DNA from: Candidatus Aminicenantota bacterium
GTDB lineage: Bacteria > Acidobacteriota > Aminicenantia > Aminicenantales > UBA4085
NCBI GenBank assembly: GCA_026393895.1
Contig: JAPKZG010000034.1
Coordinates: 1 to 47,738 of the forward strand
Length of the DNA: 47,738 nt
Direction: 5' to 3'
In this document: positions 23,420 to 31,458 of the stretch, one piece after another
Numbering within the stretch: position 1 is the stretch's first letter
Layout of the letters: each line of letters opens with the position of its first letter
Program-made: the position numbers and the translations under genes
The notes under the pieces: model-generated
Database searches by the model: none
The model's input: the letters and a program-made list of their open reading frames with translations, nothing else
What the model was told of the DNA's origin: nothing

Positions 23420-24315
23420 AAAAGATCCTGATCGCCGACGCCCTGGACAAGGAATCCACCGAACTCCTGAAGGCCGTTCCGGGATTCGACGTTATCGTCA
23501 AAACCGGATTAGACGAAGCCGGTCTCGTTCAAACGATTCCCGGCTTCAACGCCGTCGTCGTCCGCAGCGCGAGCAAGATCACCCGCCCGGTAATCGAAGC
23601 TTCCTCGGGATTGGAAATCATCGTCCGGGCGGGGATCGGCCTGGATAACGTCGACGCCGTCGCGGCCAAGGAAAGAAACATCGCAGTCGCCAACACGCCC
23701 TCGGCCACGACCATCTCCGTGGCCGAACACGCCTTCGGTCTCATGCTCGGGGCGGTCCGCCAACACGGCCGGGCCAACGTGACCATGAAACAACACCAAT
23801 GGGAAAAGAAAACGCTCCACGGCACGGAGCTTTTCGGAAAAACCCTCGGGCTGATCGGGGCGGGGCGGATCGGTCTGGCCCTGGCCGAGCGGGCCATCGC
23901 TTTCGGAATGAGGGTCCTGGCTTACGATGTCGTTCCGATCCAGACGAAGCTGGCCGTCGCGCAGGTCCCGCTTGACGACCTCCTCGCTCAAGCCGACATC
24001 TTTTCCCTTCATGTGCCCAAGACGAAAGGCCCGATCCTGGGCGCGGCGGAGTTTGCAAAAATGAAGAATGGCGTCGTCATCGTCAACGCCGCCCGCGGCG
24101 GCGTCATCGACGAAGCCGCCTTGCTCGCGGCCCTGCAGAGCGGCAAGGTCCGGGCTGCGGCCGTCGACGTGTTCGCGAAGGAACCCCCGGAAGATTGGGC
24201 CCTGATCGACCATCCGAACGTCACGGCCACCCCCCATATCGGCGCGCAGGCCGAAGAAGGGCAGAAACGGGCCGGCCTCGAGGTCGTCCGCATTCTTAAG
24301 GAAGCCTTGGCCTAG
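23416..24315 (+). CDS. serA: D-3-phosphoglycerate dehydrogenase, short form
   Basis: A 299-aa D-2-hydroxyacid dehydrogenase. IVRAGIGLDNVDAVAAKERN carries the substrate-binding Arg region, GLIGAGRIGLALAERAIAFG is the NAD Rossmann motif, and NAARGGVIDEAALLAAL with DVFAKEPP and TPHIGAQAEEGQKRA hold the catalytic Arg, Glu and His. It has no C-terminal ASB or ACT domain, so feedback inhibition by serine through an ACT domain is not expected. ATG 23416 overlaps the aminotransferase stop (ATGA). The operon ends in a strong terminator. Together the two genes provide the oxidation and amination steps from 3-phosphoglycerate toward serine; no serB lies in the window. Confidence 0.9.
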   Translation: MKKILIADALDKESTELLKAVPGFDVIVKTGLDEAGLVQTIPGFNAVVVRSASKITRPVIEASSGLEIIVRAGIGLDNVDAVAAKERNIAVANTPSATTISVAEHAFGLMLGAVRQHGRANVTMKQHQWEKKTLHGTELFGKTLGLIGAGRIGLALAERAIAFGMRVLAYDVVPIQTKLAVAQVPLDDLLAQADIFSLHVPKTKGPILGAAEFAKMKNGVVIVNAARGGVIDEAALLAALQSGKVRAAAVDVFAKEPPEDWALIDHPNVTATPHIGAQAEEGQKRAGLEVVRILKEALA

Positions 24316-24345
24316 CCCGCGGGATCCTGAAGCAAAGTTCGTACC

Positions 24346-24389
24346 GGCGGCGGTCCTCCCTCTTCCGGGGAGGATCGCCGCTTTTTTTT
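24346..24389 (+). terminator. Rho-independent terminator after serA
   Basis: GCGGCGGTCCTCCC (24347-24360), loop TCTTCC, then GGGGAGGATCGCCGC (24367-24381) and eight T. The stem has one G-T wobble. It stands about 30 bases after the serA stop and isolates the serine operon from the cysteine desulfurase gene. Confidence 0.85.
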
Positions 24390-24497
24390 CGCGAAGATCA
24401 CGGGGAAATTCAATCCTTAAATTCGATAAGAATAGTATTTTTTTGTCGATTCGGCTAAAATATTCACTGCCCTATTCGGGAAAGCGAGACAAAACCC

Positions 24498-25655
24498 ATG
24501 GTATACCTGGACAACAACGCGACAACCCCGCTCGACCCGGCGGTGGCCGACAAAATGGCGAATTTTATGCGGGAACATTTCGGGAACCCCTCCTCCCTTT
24601 ATCCGATCGGCCGCAAGGCGAAGGAGATGATCAACGAAGCCCGCACCTACGTGGCCGCCGCGGTCGGAGCCTCCAAGGCCTCGATCTATTTCACCGGGTC
24701 GGGGACCGAAGCGGACAACCAGGCGATCCTGGGCGTTATGGACGCCCTTCCCGACAAAAAGGAATTCGTCACGTCGACGATCGAACATCCCGCGGTGGCC
24801 GAAACCGCGGCCTACCTCGAAAGCAAGGGATTCAAGGTGACCTACGTCCCGGTCGATTCGACCGGGACGATCGACCTGGACGCCCTCCGGGCCGCCGTCA
24901 GTCCGCAGACTGGCCTCGTTTCGGTCATGCACGCGAACAACGAGATCGGAACGATCCAGCCGATCGCCGACGTCGTCCGGATCGCCCATGAACAGGGCGC
25001 CCTCGTCCACACGGACGCCGTCCAGTCGTTCGGGAAAATCGCCTTCCGGGCGGATGACCTGGGCGTGGATCTTCTGACGATTTCGTCTCACAAGATTTAC
25101 GGACCGAAGGGGGTCGGCGCGTTGTATGTCCGGAAAGGTACGCCGCTTCGGCCGTTCGTCCACGGGGGCCACCAGGAACGCGGCTTGCGGGCCGGGACGG
25201 AAAATACCATCGGTATTGTCGGCTTCGGCGAAGCTGCCCGGATTCTGCCGCTTCATTTCGAAGCCGACAAGGTCCGTTTGCGGCGGCTGACCGACCGTTT
25301 GAAGACCGGGCTTGAGGCGGCCGTGCCGAAAATCCATTTCAACGGCCATCCCAAACACCGGATTCCGACCACCTTGAGCTATGCCTTTCTCGGATTGGAA
25401 TCCGAGGCCATCCTCCTGTCCCTGGCGACCAAGGGGATTTGCGTGTCCACCGGATCGGCCTGCAGCGAGGAATCCGAGGAAGTCTCCCACGTGCTTCAGG
25501 CGATCGGACTCCGGCCCGAGTTCGCCCGGTCCACCGTCCGGATGTCCCTCGGCCGGTTCAACACGGAAGACGACGTCACTCAGGTTCTGCAGGTGCTTCC
25601 CGAGATCGTGGCCAAACTCCGGAAGATCTCGGCCTGGGACCCGGCCGAATTTTAA
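24498..25655 (+). CDS. Cysteine desulfurase (IscS/NifS type)
   Basis: A 385-aa PLP enzyme that removes sulfur from cysteine and passes it on as a persulfide. N-terminal VYLDNNATTPLDPAV and FGNPSSLYPIGRKAK are signatures. ANNEIGTIQPI and HTDAVQSFGK follow, then the PLP lysine K199 in SSHKIYGPKG and RAGTENTIGI. The catalytic loop STGSACSEESEEVSHVL carries C322 in a group I (NifS/IscS) context. No iscU, iscR or thiI is adjacent, so the acceptor (Fe-S scaffold or tRNA thiolation) is unknown. A GGGAAAG precedes ATG 24498; an isolated TAAAAT (24456-24461) may be its -10. The next gene follows after 17 bases. Confidence 0.9.
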   Translation: MVYLDNNATTPLDPAVADKMANFMREHFGNPSSLYPIGRKAKEMINEARTYVAAAVGASKASIYFTGSGTEADNQAILGVMDALPDKKEFVTSTIEHPAVAETAAYLESKGFKVTYVPVDSTGTIDLDALRAAVSPQTGLVSVMHANNEIGTIQPIADVVRIAHEQGALVHTDAVQSFGKIAFRADDLGVDLLTISSHKIYGPKGVGALYVRKGTPLRPFVHGGHQERGLRAGTENTIGIVGFGEAARILPLHFEADKVRLRRLTDRLKTGLEAAVPKIHFNGHPKHRIPTTLSYAFLGLESEAILLSLATKGICVSTGSACSEESEEVSHVLQAIGLRPEFARSTVRMSLGRFNTEDDVTQVLQVLPEIVAKLRKISAWDPAEF

Positions 25656-25672
25656 ACGGATGGGAAACAAGA

Positions 25673-26557
25673 ATGAGAGAATTTTCTCTATTGAGGATCG
25701 AGGGGCGTCCGGTTTTGATGGACGGCGCCTTCGGCACGGAGTTGATGAAAATCGTGCCTTTGGCCGGACCATGTCCCGAGCTGATTAATATCGAATATCC
25801 GGAAGCGGTCCAGGCGGTCCATCGTGATTATTTTGAGGCGGGCGCGGACGCCGTCACGACCAACTCCCTGGGAGCCAGCCCGCTGAAACTTGCCGCCATG
25901 GGATTGTCCGATCGTGCCCGGGAAGTGAACGCGGCGGCCGCGCGGGTGGCGGTTTCCGTCCGGCCGCCCGGGAAATTCGTCGCTGGTGACGTCGGCTCGA
26001 CGGGTAAATTTCTCCGCCCCCAGGGAGCGCATTCCGAGGCTGAATTCGAAGACGGGTTCGCCGTCCAGGCGGAAGGGCTGGCCGAAGGCGGCGCGGATTT
26101 CATCCTGATCGAGACGATGTTCGACCTGCGCGAAGCCTTGTGCGCCGTCCGCGGCGTCAAACGCGGCGCTCCCGGCCTTCCGGTTTTGGCGACCATGACT
26201 TTCAACCGGACGAAGCGCGGTTTTTTTACCATCATGGGCGACGGATTGGAAAAGTGCGCGCGGGCGTTTGAAGCCGAAGACCTTCCGGCGTTCGGGGCGA
26301 ACTGCTCACTCTCGAGCGGCGACATGGCCGATCTCGTCGCCGCCTGGAAACCGTTGACTTCGACGCCGCTCATCGCCCAGGCCAACGCGGGAAGGCCGGA
26401 AATCGTGGGCGGCCGGGTCGTTTATTCCCAGAGTGAGGATGAATACCTCAGGGAAATCCCCCGCCTCATCCAAAACGGCGCCCGGATCATCGGGGGGTGT
26501 TGCGGAACGACGCCGTCTACCATCCGCCGGATAGCCGCCCTCATCGGGGCGGTTTGA
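25673..26557 (+). CDS. Homocysteine S-methyltransferase domain protein
   Basis: A 294-aa betaine/homocysteine methyltransferase-type barrel. MDGAFGTELMK is the N-terminal family signature; ADAVTTNSLGAS, ANCSLSSGDM and IIGGCCGTTPSTIRRIAALI supply the three zinc-binding Cys (one in ANCS, two in GGCC). The methyl donor is unclear: free-standing proteins of this type use S-methylmethionine, betaine or, in MetH, methylfolate with cobalamin domains that are absent here. ATG 25673 fits the start of homology; an upstream frame extension overlaps the cysteine desulfurase and is rejected. It may form an operon with the cysteine desulfurase. Its last 17 bases overlap the end of the convergent DUF4416 gene. 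Confidence 0.87.
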   Translation: MREFSLLRIEGRPVLMDGAFGTELMKIVPLAGPCPELINIEYPEAVQAVHRDYFEAGADAVTTNSLGASPLKLAAMGLSDRAREVNAAAARVAVSVRPPGKFVAGDVGSTGKFLRPQGAHSEAEFEDGFAVQAEGLAEGGADFILIETMFDLREALCAVRGVKRGAPGLPVLATMTFNRTKRGFFTIMGDGLEKCARAFEAEDLPAFGANCSLSSGDMADLVAAWKPLTSTPLIAQANAGRPEIVGGRVVYSQSEDEYLREIPRLIQNGARIIGGCCGTTPSTIRRIAALIGAV

Positions 26558-27080
26558 GCGTTTCGAGATACGCTTTTCGAACGCTCAGAAAAAACGGAAT
26601 ATGATCCTCGGTCCGAAAATCCGGGTACGTCCATTCCAGGCGCTTGACCCCGGTCTTAGCGAACAATAATTCGAGGTGGGCGTAGATCCCCTTTTGGAGG
26701 GGCGGCCGATGGGAAAATTCCTTGGTCGTCGCCATGAAAAGGGCCGAAGAAGTCAGAATCCCGGGGTCAAGGTTGACCGCCCTCCCTTTCGTTCCGAAGA
26801 CCGCCCGGAGTTCGTCCTCCAGGGTGTTGGTTTCGATTTTAATTTCGGGCAACCGCTCCGGGGCGATCGGGTCCCGAAAAGAGACGAAGCCGCGCCTCAG
26901 GCCGGCGCCCATCTCGGCCTTATAATAATCCGTCCCGGCGAACGGGACGCGCGGTCCACGGCTCTCTATCGGGCCGTAAAGTCCGGCCAATCGCCTTTCG
27001 GCTTCTTCCGCGTGCTCTTCCCTGCCGGCAATGATCCCGCAAATCAGTTTGGCCGGAACGAACGGCCGGATGTCCGCCAT
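26541..27080 (-). CDS. DUF4416 family protein
   Basis: A 179-aa protein matching the uncharacterised DUF4416 family. The N-terminus PAKLICGIIAGREEH, then GPIESRGPRVPFAGTDYYKAEMG, LPEIKIETNTLEDEL, VNLDPGILTSSALFMATTKE and a C-terminal WTYPDFRTEDHIPFFLSVRKAYLE are the blocks I recognise. No transmembrane segment or known catalytic motif is obvious; conserved Asp, Lys and His residues hint at an enzyme. A longer frame reaches 27161, but ATG 27080 is strongly favoured: a TTGAAA-17-TATCGT promoter ends seven bases before it. It is divergent from asnS and convergent with the homocysteine methyltransferase. Confidence 0.78.
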   Translation of the reverse strand: MADIRPFVPAKLICGIIAGREEHAEEAERRLAGLYGPIESRGPRVPFAGTDYYKAEMGAGLRRGFVSFRDPIAPERLPEIKIETNTLEDELRAVFGTKGRAVNLDPGILTSSALFMATTKEFSHRPPLQKGIYAHLELLFAKTGVKRLEWTYPDFRTEDHIPFFLSVRKAYLETLKPPR

Positions 27081-27087
27081 GTTCGGT

Positions 27088-27116
27088 ACGATAGGCGAAA
27101 CCTCTTTCGATTTCAA
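27088..27116 (-). promoter_or_regulatory. Sigma70-like promoter for the DUF4416 gene
   Basis: On the minus strand TTGAAA (27116-27111), 17 bases, TATCGT (27093-27088), and seven bases to ATG 27080. The predicted start site is one base before the codon, so the mRNA would be leaderless. It also settles the start codon of the gene. Confidence 0.6.
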
Positions 27117-27125
27117 GCCGTTCCA

Positions 27126-27154
27126 TTGATTTTCCGGGATCGATCTCCTATAAT
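27126..27154 (+). promoter_or_regulatory. Promoter of the asnS-rimO-pgpA operon
   Basis: TTGATT (27126-27131), 17 bases, and a perfect TATAAT (27149-27154). The start site near 27161 leaves a leader of about 22 bases with AAAGGA before ATG 27183, and rules out the ATG at 27153. It stands back to back with the DUF4416 promoter, nine bases between the two -35 elements. Confidence 0.65.
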
Positions 27155-27182
27155 GAAACAAATTTTCAAAGGATTTTCCGTC

Positions 27183-28445
27183 ATGAAATGGGTTTACATC
27201 GAAGATCTTGCCTCGTCCCAGGACCGGGATGTCGAAATCCGGGGTTGGGTTTACAACACCCGGTCGAGCGGCCGGATCAGGTTCATCCTCGTTCGCGACG
27301 GAACCGGCCTCGTCCAGGCTACGATTTTCAGCAAGGACGACAACGACCCCCTGTTTGAGAAATTCGATTCCCTGACGCAGGAATCATCGCTGATTGTCCG
27401 CGGCCGCGTCCGCGAGGACAAGCGCGCTCCCGGCGGCTATGAGCTCGGCGTTTCCGAGATCGAAATCCTTCAAATCGCCAAGGATTATCCGATCACACCG
27501 AAGGAGCACTCCACGCCGTTCTTGATGGAACACCGCCACCTCTGGCTCCGTTCACGCAAACAGCACGCCGTGCTTCAAGTCCGGGCCGAGGTCGTCCGGG
27601 CGATCCGCAACTTCTTCGACGACCGCGGCTTCCGGCTGATGGACACTCCGATTCTGACGCCCAGCGCTTGTGAAGGGACGACGACGCTGTTTGAAACGAA
27701 ATATTTCGACCAGATGGCCTACCTCAGCCAGAGCGGCCAGCTCTACAACGAAGCCACCGCCGCCGCCTTCGGCAAGGTCTATTGTTTCGGCCCGGCCTTC
27801 CGGGCGGAGAAATCCAAAACCCGCCGCCACTTGATCGAGTTCTGGATGGTCGAACCCGAGGTGGCCTTTGCCACTTTGGAAGATACGATCGAACTCGGCC
27901 AGGACCTGGTCATGTTCATTCTCGACCGGGTGATTTCCAAACGGCGGGCGGACCTGGCGGAGCTCGAACGGGACGTCGCCAAGCTTGAGGCGATCTCCAA
28001 GCCGTTTCCCCGGTTGACCTACGACGAGGCCGTGCCGCGTCTTCAGGAAAAAGGATCGGAAATCCAATATGGCGACGATTTCGGTGCGCCCGAGGAAACC
28101 ATCATCTCCGAGCTTTATTCGAGCCCGGTTTGTGTTACGCATTTCCCGGCGAAAATCAAGGCCTTCTATATGCAGCCGGACGAGAAAAGACCGGACCTGG
28201 CCCTGGGCGTGGATTTTCTTGCCTCGGAAGGATACGGGGAAATCATCGGAGGCGGTCAGCGCATCCATGATCCCGCCCTCCTCGAACAAAGAATCAAGGC
28301 AATCGGGCTTCCGCCCGAACCCTATCAATGGTACATCGATCTGAGAAAGTACGGTTCCTTCCCACATGCCGGATTCGGCCTCGGGGTGGAGCGGGTCGTT
28401 GCCTGGATTTGCGGCATCAAGCACATTGTTGTACAGGATCTACCC
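27183..28445 (+). CDS. asnS: Asparaginyl-tRNA synthetase with damaged C-terminus, read into rimO
   Basis: A class IIb aminoacyl-tRNA synthetase charging tRNA-Asn. An OB-fold anticodon-binding domain (VEIRGWVYNTRSSGRIRFIL) comes first. Motif 1 (RGFRLMDTPILTPSACEG), motif 2 (FRAEKSKTRRHLIEFWMVEP, with AsnRS-type EFW) and motif 3 (GFGLGVERVVAWICG) follow. The expected ending after GIKHI, of the type RETIPFPRxLYRIYP, is missing. Instead the frame runs on without a stop through rimO to 29768. Just past HI, the next frame reads LYRIYP and stop (28429-28449), so about 26 nt seem to have been lost; restoring them gives 430 aa, a normal AsnRS length. Start ATG 27183 follows a promoter and AAAGGA. Whether the lesion is real or an assembly error is open. 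Confidence 0.82.
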
Positions 28446-28449
28446 CTGA
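28428..28449 (+). other. asnS/rimO junction: remnant of the asnS 3' end and overlapping CTGA
   Basis: After the codon for Ile (28425-28427) a single G remains. TTG TAC AGG ATC TAC CCC TGA (28429-28449) then encodes LYRIYP-stop one base out of the asnS frame. The TGA overlaps CTG (28446-28448), which is in the rimO frame, giving CTGA where other genes in this operon have ATGA. Confidence 0.75.
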
Positions 28450-29768
28450 AAAAGCCCGGCCGCACGGCCATCATCAATTTCGGCTGTGCGAAAAACCTGG
28501 TCGACAGCGAAGTGATGGCCGGCTATCTTCTCGCGGCCGGGTATGAAATCGTCCCTGACGCCGCCCGGGCCGACGTCGTCATTCTCAACACCTGCGGCTT
28601 CATCCGGCCGTCACGGGACGAGGCCGACGAGGGTATCCGGGAAGCGATCGCGTTTAAGGCCGGGAGGGGTTCCGTCCGCGTCGTCGTCACCGGCTGTTAC
28701 GCGGAAAAAGAAAAATCTTCCCTTAAGGAACGTTTTCCCGAGGTCGACGCCTGGCTGGGCGTCAAGGATTACGATCAAATCGTCCTGGCCGTCGAAAATC
28801 GGGTTTACCGTCCGGGCGGCCGGACCTTTCTCTACGATCATCTTTCGCCGCGGGCGTTGTCGACGCCGCCGGGTTGGGCGTACCTCAAGGTTTCCGAGGG
28901 ATGCTCGCACGAATGCGCGTTCTGCTCGATTCCGTCGATCAAGGGCCGATACCGGTCCCGGTCGGTTTCCTCGATTGTCGCCGAGGCGCGTTCGCTGGAG
29001 GAGAGGGGCGTCAAGGAAATCGTGCTGATCTCCCAAGATACGACGTATTATGGGCGCGATCGCGGCGCGCGGGACGGTTTCCCCCGTCTGTTGGGGGAAC
29101 TTCTGAAACGGACCGGCCTTCCTTGGATACGGTTCCTTTACGGATATCCCGGGGAAATCACCGATCCTCTTCTCGAGGTGATGGCCGATCCCCGTGTCTG
29201 TCCCTATTTCGACATTCCCTTCCAGCATGCCGCTCCTTCCGTCCTAAGCAAAATGAAACGGGCTATGCCCGGGCCGCAGGCCTTGCGTCTCCTGGAAAAG
29301 ATCCGGAAGCGTCTTCCCGAAGTCGCGATCCGAACTTCGTTGATCGTCGGATTTCCTGGAGAAAGCCGGTCCGAATTCGGACTGCTTGCGAAATTCGTCA
29401 AGGAGGCGCGTTTCGATCACCTGGGTGTATTCGCCTACTGCCGGGAGAAGGGAACCGCGGCGGATATTTTAGGAGATCCCGTTCCGGACGCCGAGAAGGA
29501 ACGGCGGCGGAATGTTCTCATGGAAGAACAGGCCGTCCTCTCGGCCGAAAAACTCAAAGCGTTGCGTGGCCGGACGCTCGATGTGTTATATGAAGCGACA
29601 CGGCCGGATCATCCCGGAGAATTCGTCGGACGGACCCGGTTCCAGGCGCCGGACGTTGACGGCGTCGTCTTCGTCCGGGCGACCGGGGCGGCATGGAAAA
29701 GCCCGCTGCGCCGTGTTAAAATCATTTCGACGGATATGTACGATCTCCGCGGAATTCTTGTAACATGA
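28446..29768 (+). CDS. rimO: Ribosomal protein S12 methylthiotransferase RimO
   Basis: A radical-SAM methylthiotransferase that modifies an Asp of ribosomal protein S12. Numbered from CTG 28446, the N-terminal UPF0004 domain has the auxiliary cluster cysteines C14 (INFGCAKNLVDSE), C50 (LNTCGFI) and C84 (VTGCYAE). The radical-SAM cluster is C153-x3-C157-x2-C160 in EGCSHECAFC, and a TRAM domain ends the protein. FGCAKNLVDSE is the RimO-specific version of this motif. The 440 aa match E. coli RimO. There is no ATG, GTG or TTG between the asnS damage and C14, so it is made either from a CTG start, overlapping the old asnS stop, or as the C-terminal half of a fusion starting at 27183. The stop overlaps pgpA (ATGA). 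Confidence 0.9.
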   Translation: MKKPGRTAIINFGCAKNLVDSEVMAGYLLAAGYEIVPDAARADVVILNTCGFIRPSRDEADEGIREAIAFKAGRGSVRVVVTGCYAEKEKSSLKERFPEVDAWLGVKDYDQIVLAVENRVYRPGGRTFLYDHLSPRALSTPPGWAYLKVSEGCSHECAFCSIPSIKGRYRSRSVSSIVAEARSLEERGVKEIVLISQDTTYYGRDRGARDGFPRLLGELLKRTGLPWIRFLYGYPGEITDPLLEVMADPRVCPYFDIPFQHAAPSVLSKMKRAMPGPQALRLLEKIRKRLPEVAIRTSLIVGFPGESRSEFGLLAKFVKEARFDHLGVFAYCREKGTAADILGDPVPDAEKERRRNVLMEEQAVLSAEKLKALRGRTLDVLYEATRPDHPGEFVGRTRFQAPDVDGVVFVRATGAAWKSPLRRVKIISTDMYDLRGILVT

Positions 29769-30214
29769 AAACGATCGCCGGTCTCATTTCCACGTTTTTC
29801 GGGGCGGGTTACTTCCCGATCGCTCCGGGCACGTTCGCCAGCTTGGAAACGGCTTTGATTTACGGGGTCGCCGCCCGGTGGCTCCCGCTTCTTCCCTACC
29901 TTCTCATTCTCGCGGCCGTTTTCTTGATCGGAACGGCGGCCGCCGATTCCACCGCCCGCATTTTAAAACAGAAGGACCCGCGGCCGATCGTGATTGACGA
30001 GGTCGTCGGGCAGGGAATCGCGCTTTTTTACGCCCCCCCGGGCTGGGAATGGATCGCCGGGGGATTTTTTCTCTTTCGCGTCTTCGACGTTTTTAAACCC
30101 TGGCCGATCCGCCTCCTGGAACGCCTTCCCGGCGGATGGGGAATCATGGCCGACGACGTCCTGGCCGGCGTTTTCAGCGCCCTGGTTCTTCAGGGAATCC
30201 GATGGATCCTGTGA
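29765..30214 (+). CDS. pgpA: Phosphatidylglycerophosphatase A
   Basis: A 149-aa inner-membrane enzyme that dephosphorylates phosphatidylglycerol phosphate in acidic phospholipid synthesis. Signatures are FFGAGYFPIAPGTFAS, VIDEVVGQGIALF with the conserved Asp-Glu pair, and FFLFRVFDVFKPWPI; about four hydrophobic segments are visible. ATG 29765 overlaps the rimO stop as ATGA. Its 3' end overlaps cinA by 13 bases. With plsY and gpsA in the same operon it contributes to a phospholipid synthesis theme. Confidence 0.9.
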   Translation: MKTIAGLISTFFGAGYFPIAPGTFASLETALIYGVAARWLPLLPYLLILAAVFLIGTAAADSTARILKQKDPRPIVIDEVVGQGIALFYAPPGWEWIAGGFFLFRVFDVFKPWPIRLLERLPGGWGIMADDVLAGVFSALVLQGIRWIL

Positions 30215-31458
30215 ACGTCATCATCCTGGCCGTCGGATCCGAGTTGTTGACTCCGTTTCATCAAGATACGAACTCCCTCTATCTGACGCGCCGGCTGAAC
30301 GACCTCGGCCTCGACGTTTCGGAGAAAATCATCGTCGGCGACGAATTCGAAAATCTAGGAAAGGCGTTTCGAAAAGCGCGCGAAGAAGCCGACTTGATCT
30401 TCGTGACCGGCGGTCTCGGCCCGACCGACGACGACCGGACCCGCGAGGCCGTGTCTTCGGTCTTAAAGCGGCCGTTGGAGTTCCGCGAGGACATCCTCCG
30501 GACGATCGAGGAACGGTTTCTCCGTCGGGGAAAGACGATGCCCGCCGCCAACCGGAAACAGGCCGAGGTGATCCGCGGCGCGGAGGTCCTCCCCAATTCC
30601 GCGGGCACGGCGCCCGGCCTCTGGATCGAGGATGAAGCGAAGATCATCGTCCTTCTGCCCGGACCTCCGCCCGAACTCCAGTCGATTTTCGAAACCCAGG
30701 TCCGGACCCGGCTGGCCGGCCGGGAACGGGCTTTTCTAGTCCGAAGAGTCCTGAAAACCTCCGGGTTGACGGAATCCGAAGTCGAAAGCCTGATCGAAGG
30801 ACTTTATCCCCGGGATCCCGCCCGGCGCTTGACCATCCTGGCTTCGCCCGGACAGATCGAACTCCACGTGTCCGCTTTCTCCGGCGTCTCCGCGGCGGAA
30901 GCGGAACGACAGGCGGACGCCCTGACCTCCGAGCTCGGGCGACGCCTCGGCCCGGCCGTTTTTTCGGCCGACGGTTCCGATCTCGAAACAGTCGTGGGCC
31001 GGCTTCTCTCCGCCCGGAAAGAAACGGTCGCCGTCGCCGAATCCTGCACGGGGGGGCTTGTCTGTCGGCGCCTGACCCGGATTCCCGGAAGTTCAACGTA
31101 TTTTCGGGAAGGATTCGTCACCTATGCCAATCAGGCAAAAATAGACCGGCTCGGCGTCCCCGCCCGAACGATCGAATCGTTCGGCGCGGTCAGCCCGGAA
31201 ACGGCCGCGGCGATGGCCGAAGGCGTCCGGCATGTCGCCGGCGCCGATTACGGCCTGGCCGTTACGGGAATCGCCGGTCCCTCCGGAGGAACGGCCGAAA
31301 AACCCGTCGGCCTGGTTTTCTGCGCTGTCGCCGACGCCGAAGCGACCCGACTGGAACACTCTCTTTTTCTCGGCGATCGGACCCGCGTCCAGGATCAATC
31401 CTCGCAAAAAGTCCTCGATATGCTCCGCCGCTTTCTCGAGGAGAAATCGTCCCGATGA
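30202..31458 (+). CDS. cinA: CinA family protein (NMN deamidase / ADP-ribose pyrophosphatase type)
   Basis: A 418-aa two-domain CinA. The N-terminal molybdopterin-binding-like (COG1058) domain has AVGSELLTPFHQDTNS, VTGGLGPTDDDRTREAV and LLPGPPPEL. The C-terminal domain carries AVAESCTGGLVCRRLT, YANQAKIDRLGV, AVSPETAAAMAEG and AVTGIAGPSGG, with the Ser residues linked to NMN deamidation. Both activities belong to pyridine nucleotide repair; the name comes from competence-induced expression in Gram-positives. ATG 30202 is used, with AGGGA nearby; GTG 30211, overlapping the pgpA stop, is an alternative. It overlaps thpR by ATGA. Confidence 0.9.
   Translation: MDPVNVIILAVGSELLTPFHQDTNSLYLTRRLNDLGLDVSEKIIVGDEFENLGKAFRKAREEADLIFVTGGLGPTDDDRTREAVSSVLKRPLEFREDILRTIEERFLRRGKTMPAANRKQAEVIRGAEVLPNSAGTAPGLWIEDEAKIIVLLPGPPPELQSIFETQVRTRLAGRERAFLVRRVLKTSGLTESEVESLIEGLYPRDPARRLTILASPGQIELHVSAFSGVSAAEAERQADALTSELGRRLGPAVFSADGSDLETVVGRLLSARKETVAVAESCTGGLVCRRLTRIPGSSTYFREGFVTYANQAKIDRLGVPARTIESFGAVSPETAAAMAEGVRHVAGADYGLAVTGIAGPSGGTAEKPVGLVFCAVADAEATRLEHSLFLGDRTRVQDQSSQKVLDMLRRFLEEKSSR

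Noticed and set aside
24417-25772. A 451-codon minus-strand frame opposite the cysteine desulfurase
   Set aside because: Complete shadow of a gene with all catalytic motifs; no start signals or homology features.
26676-27182. Upstream extension of the asnS frame to 26676
   Set aside because: It runs antisense through DUF4416 and lies before a perfect TATAAT promoter; AsnRS homology begins at 27183.
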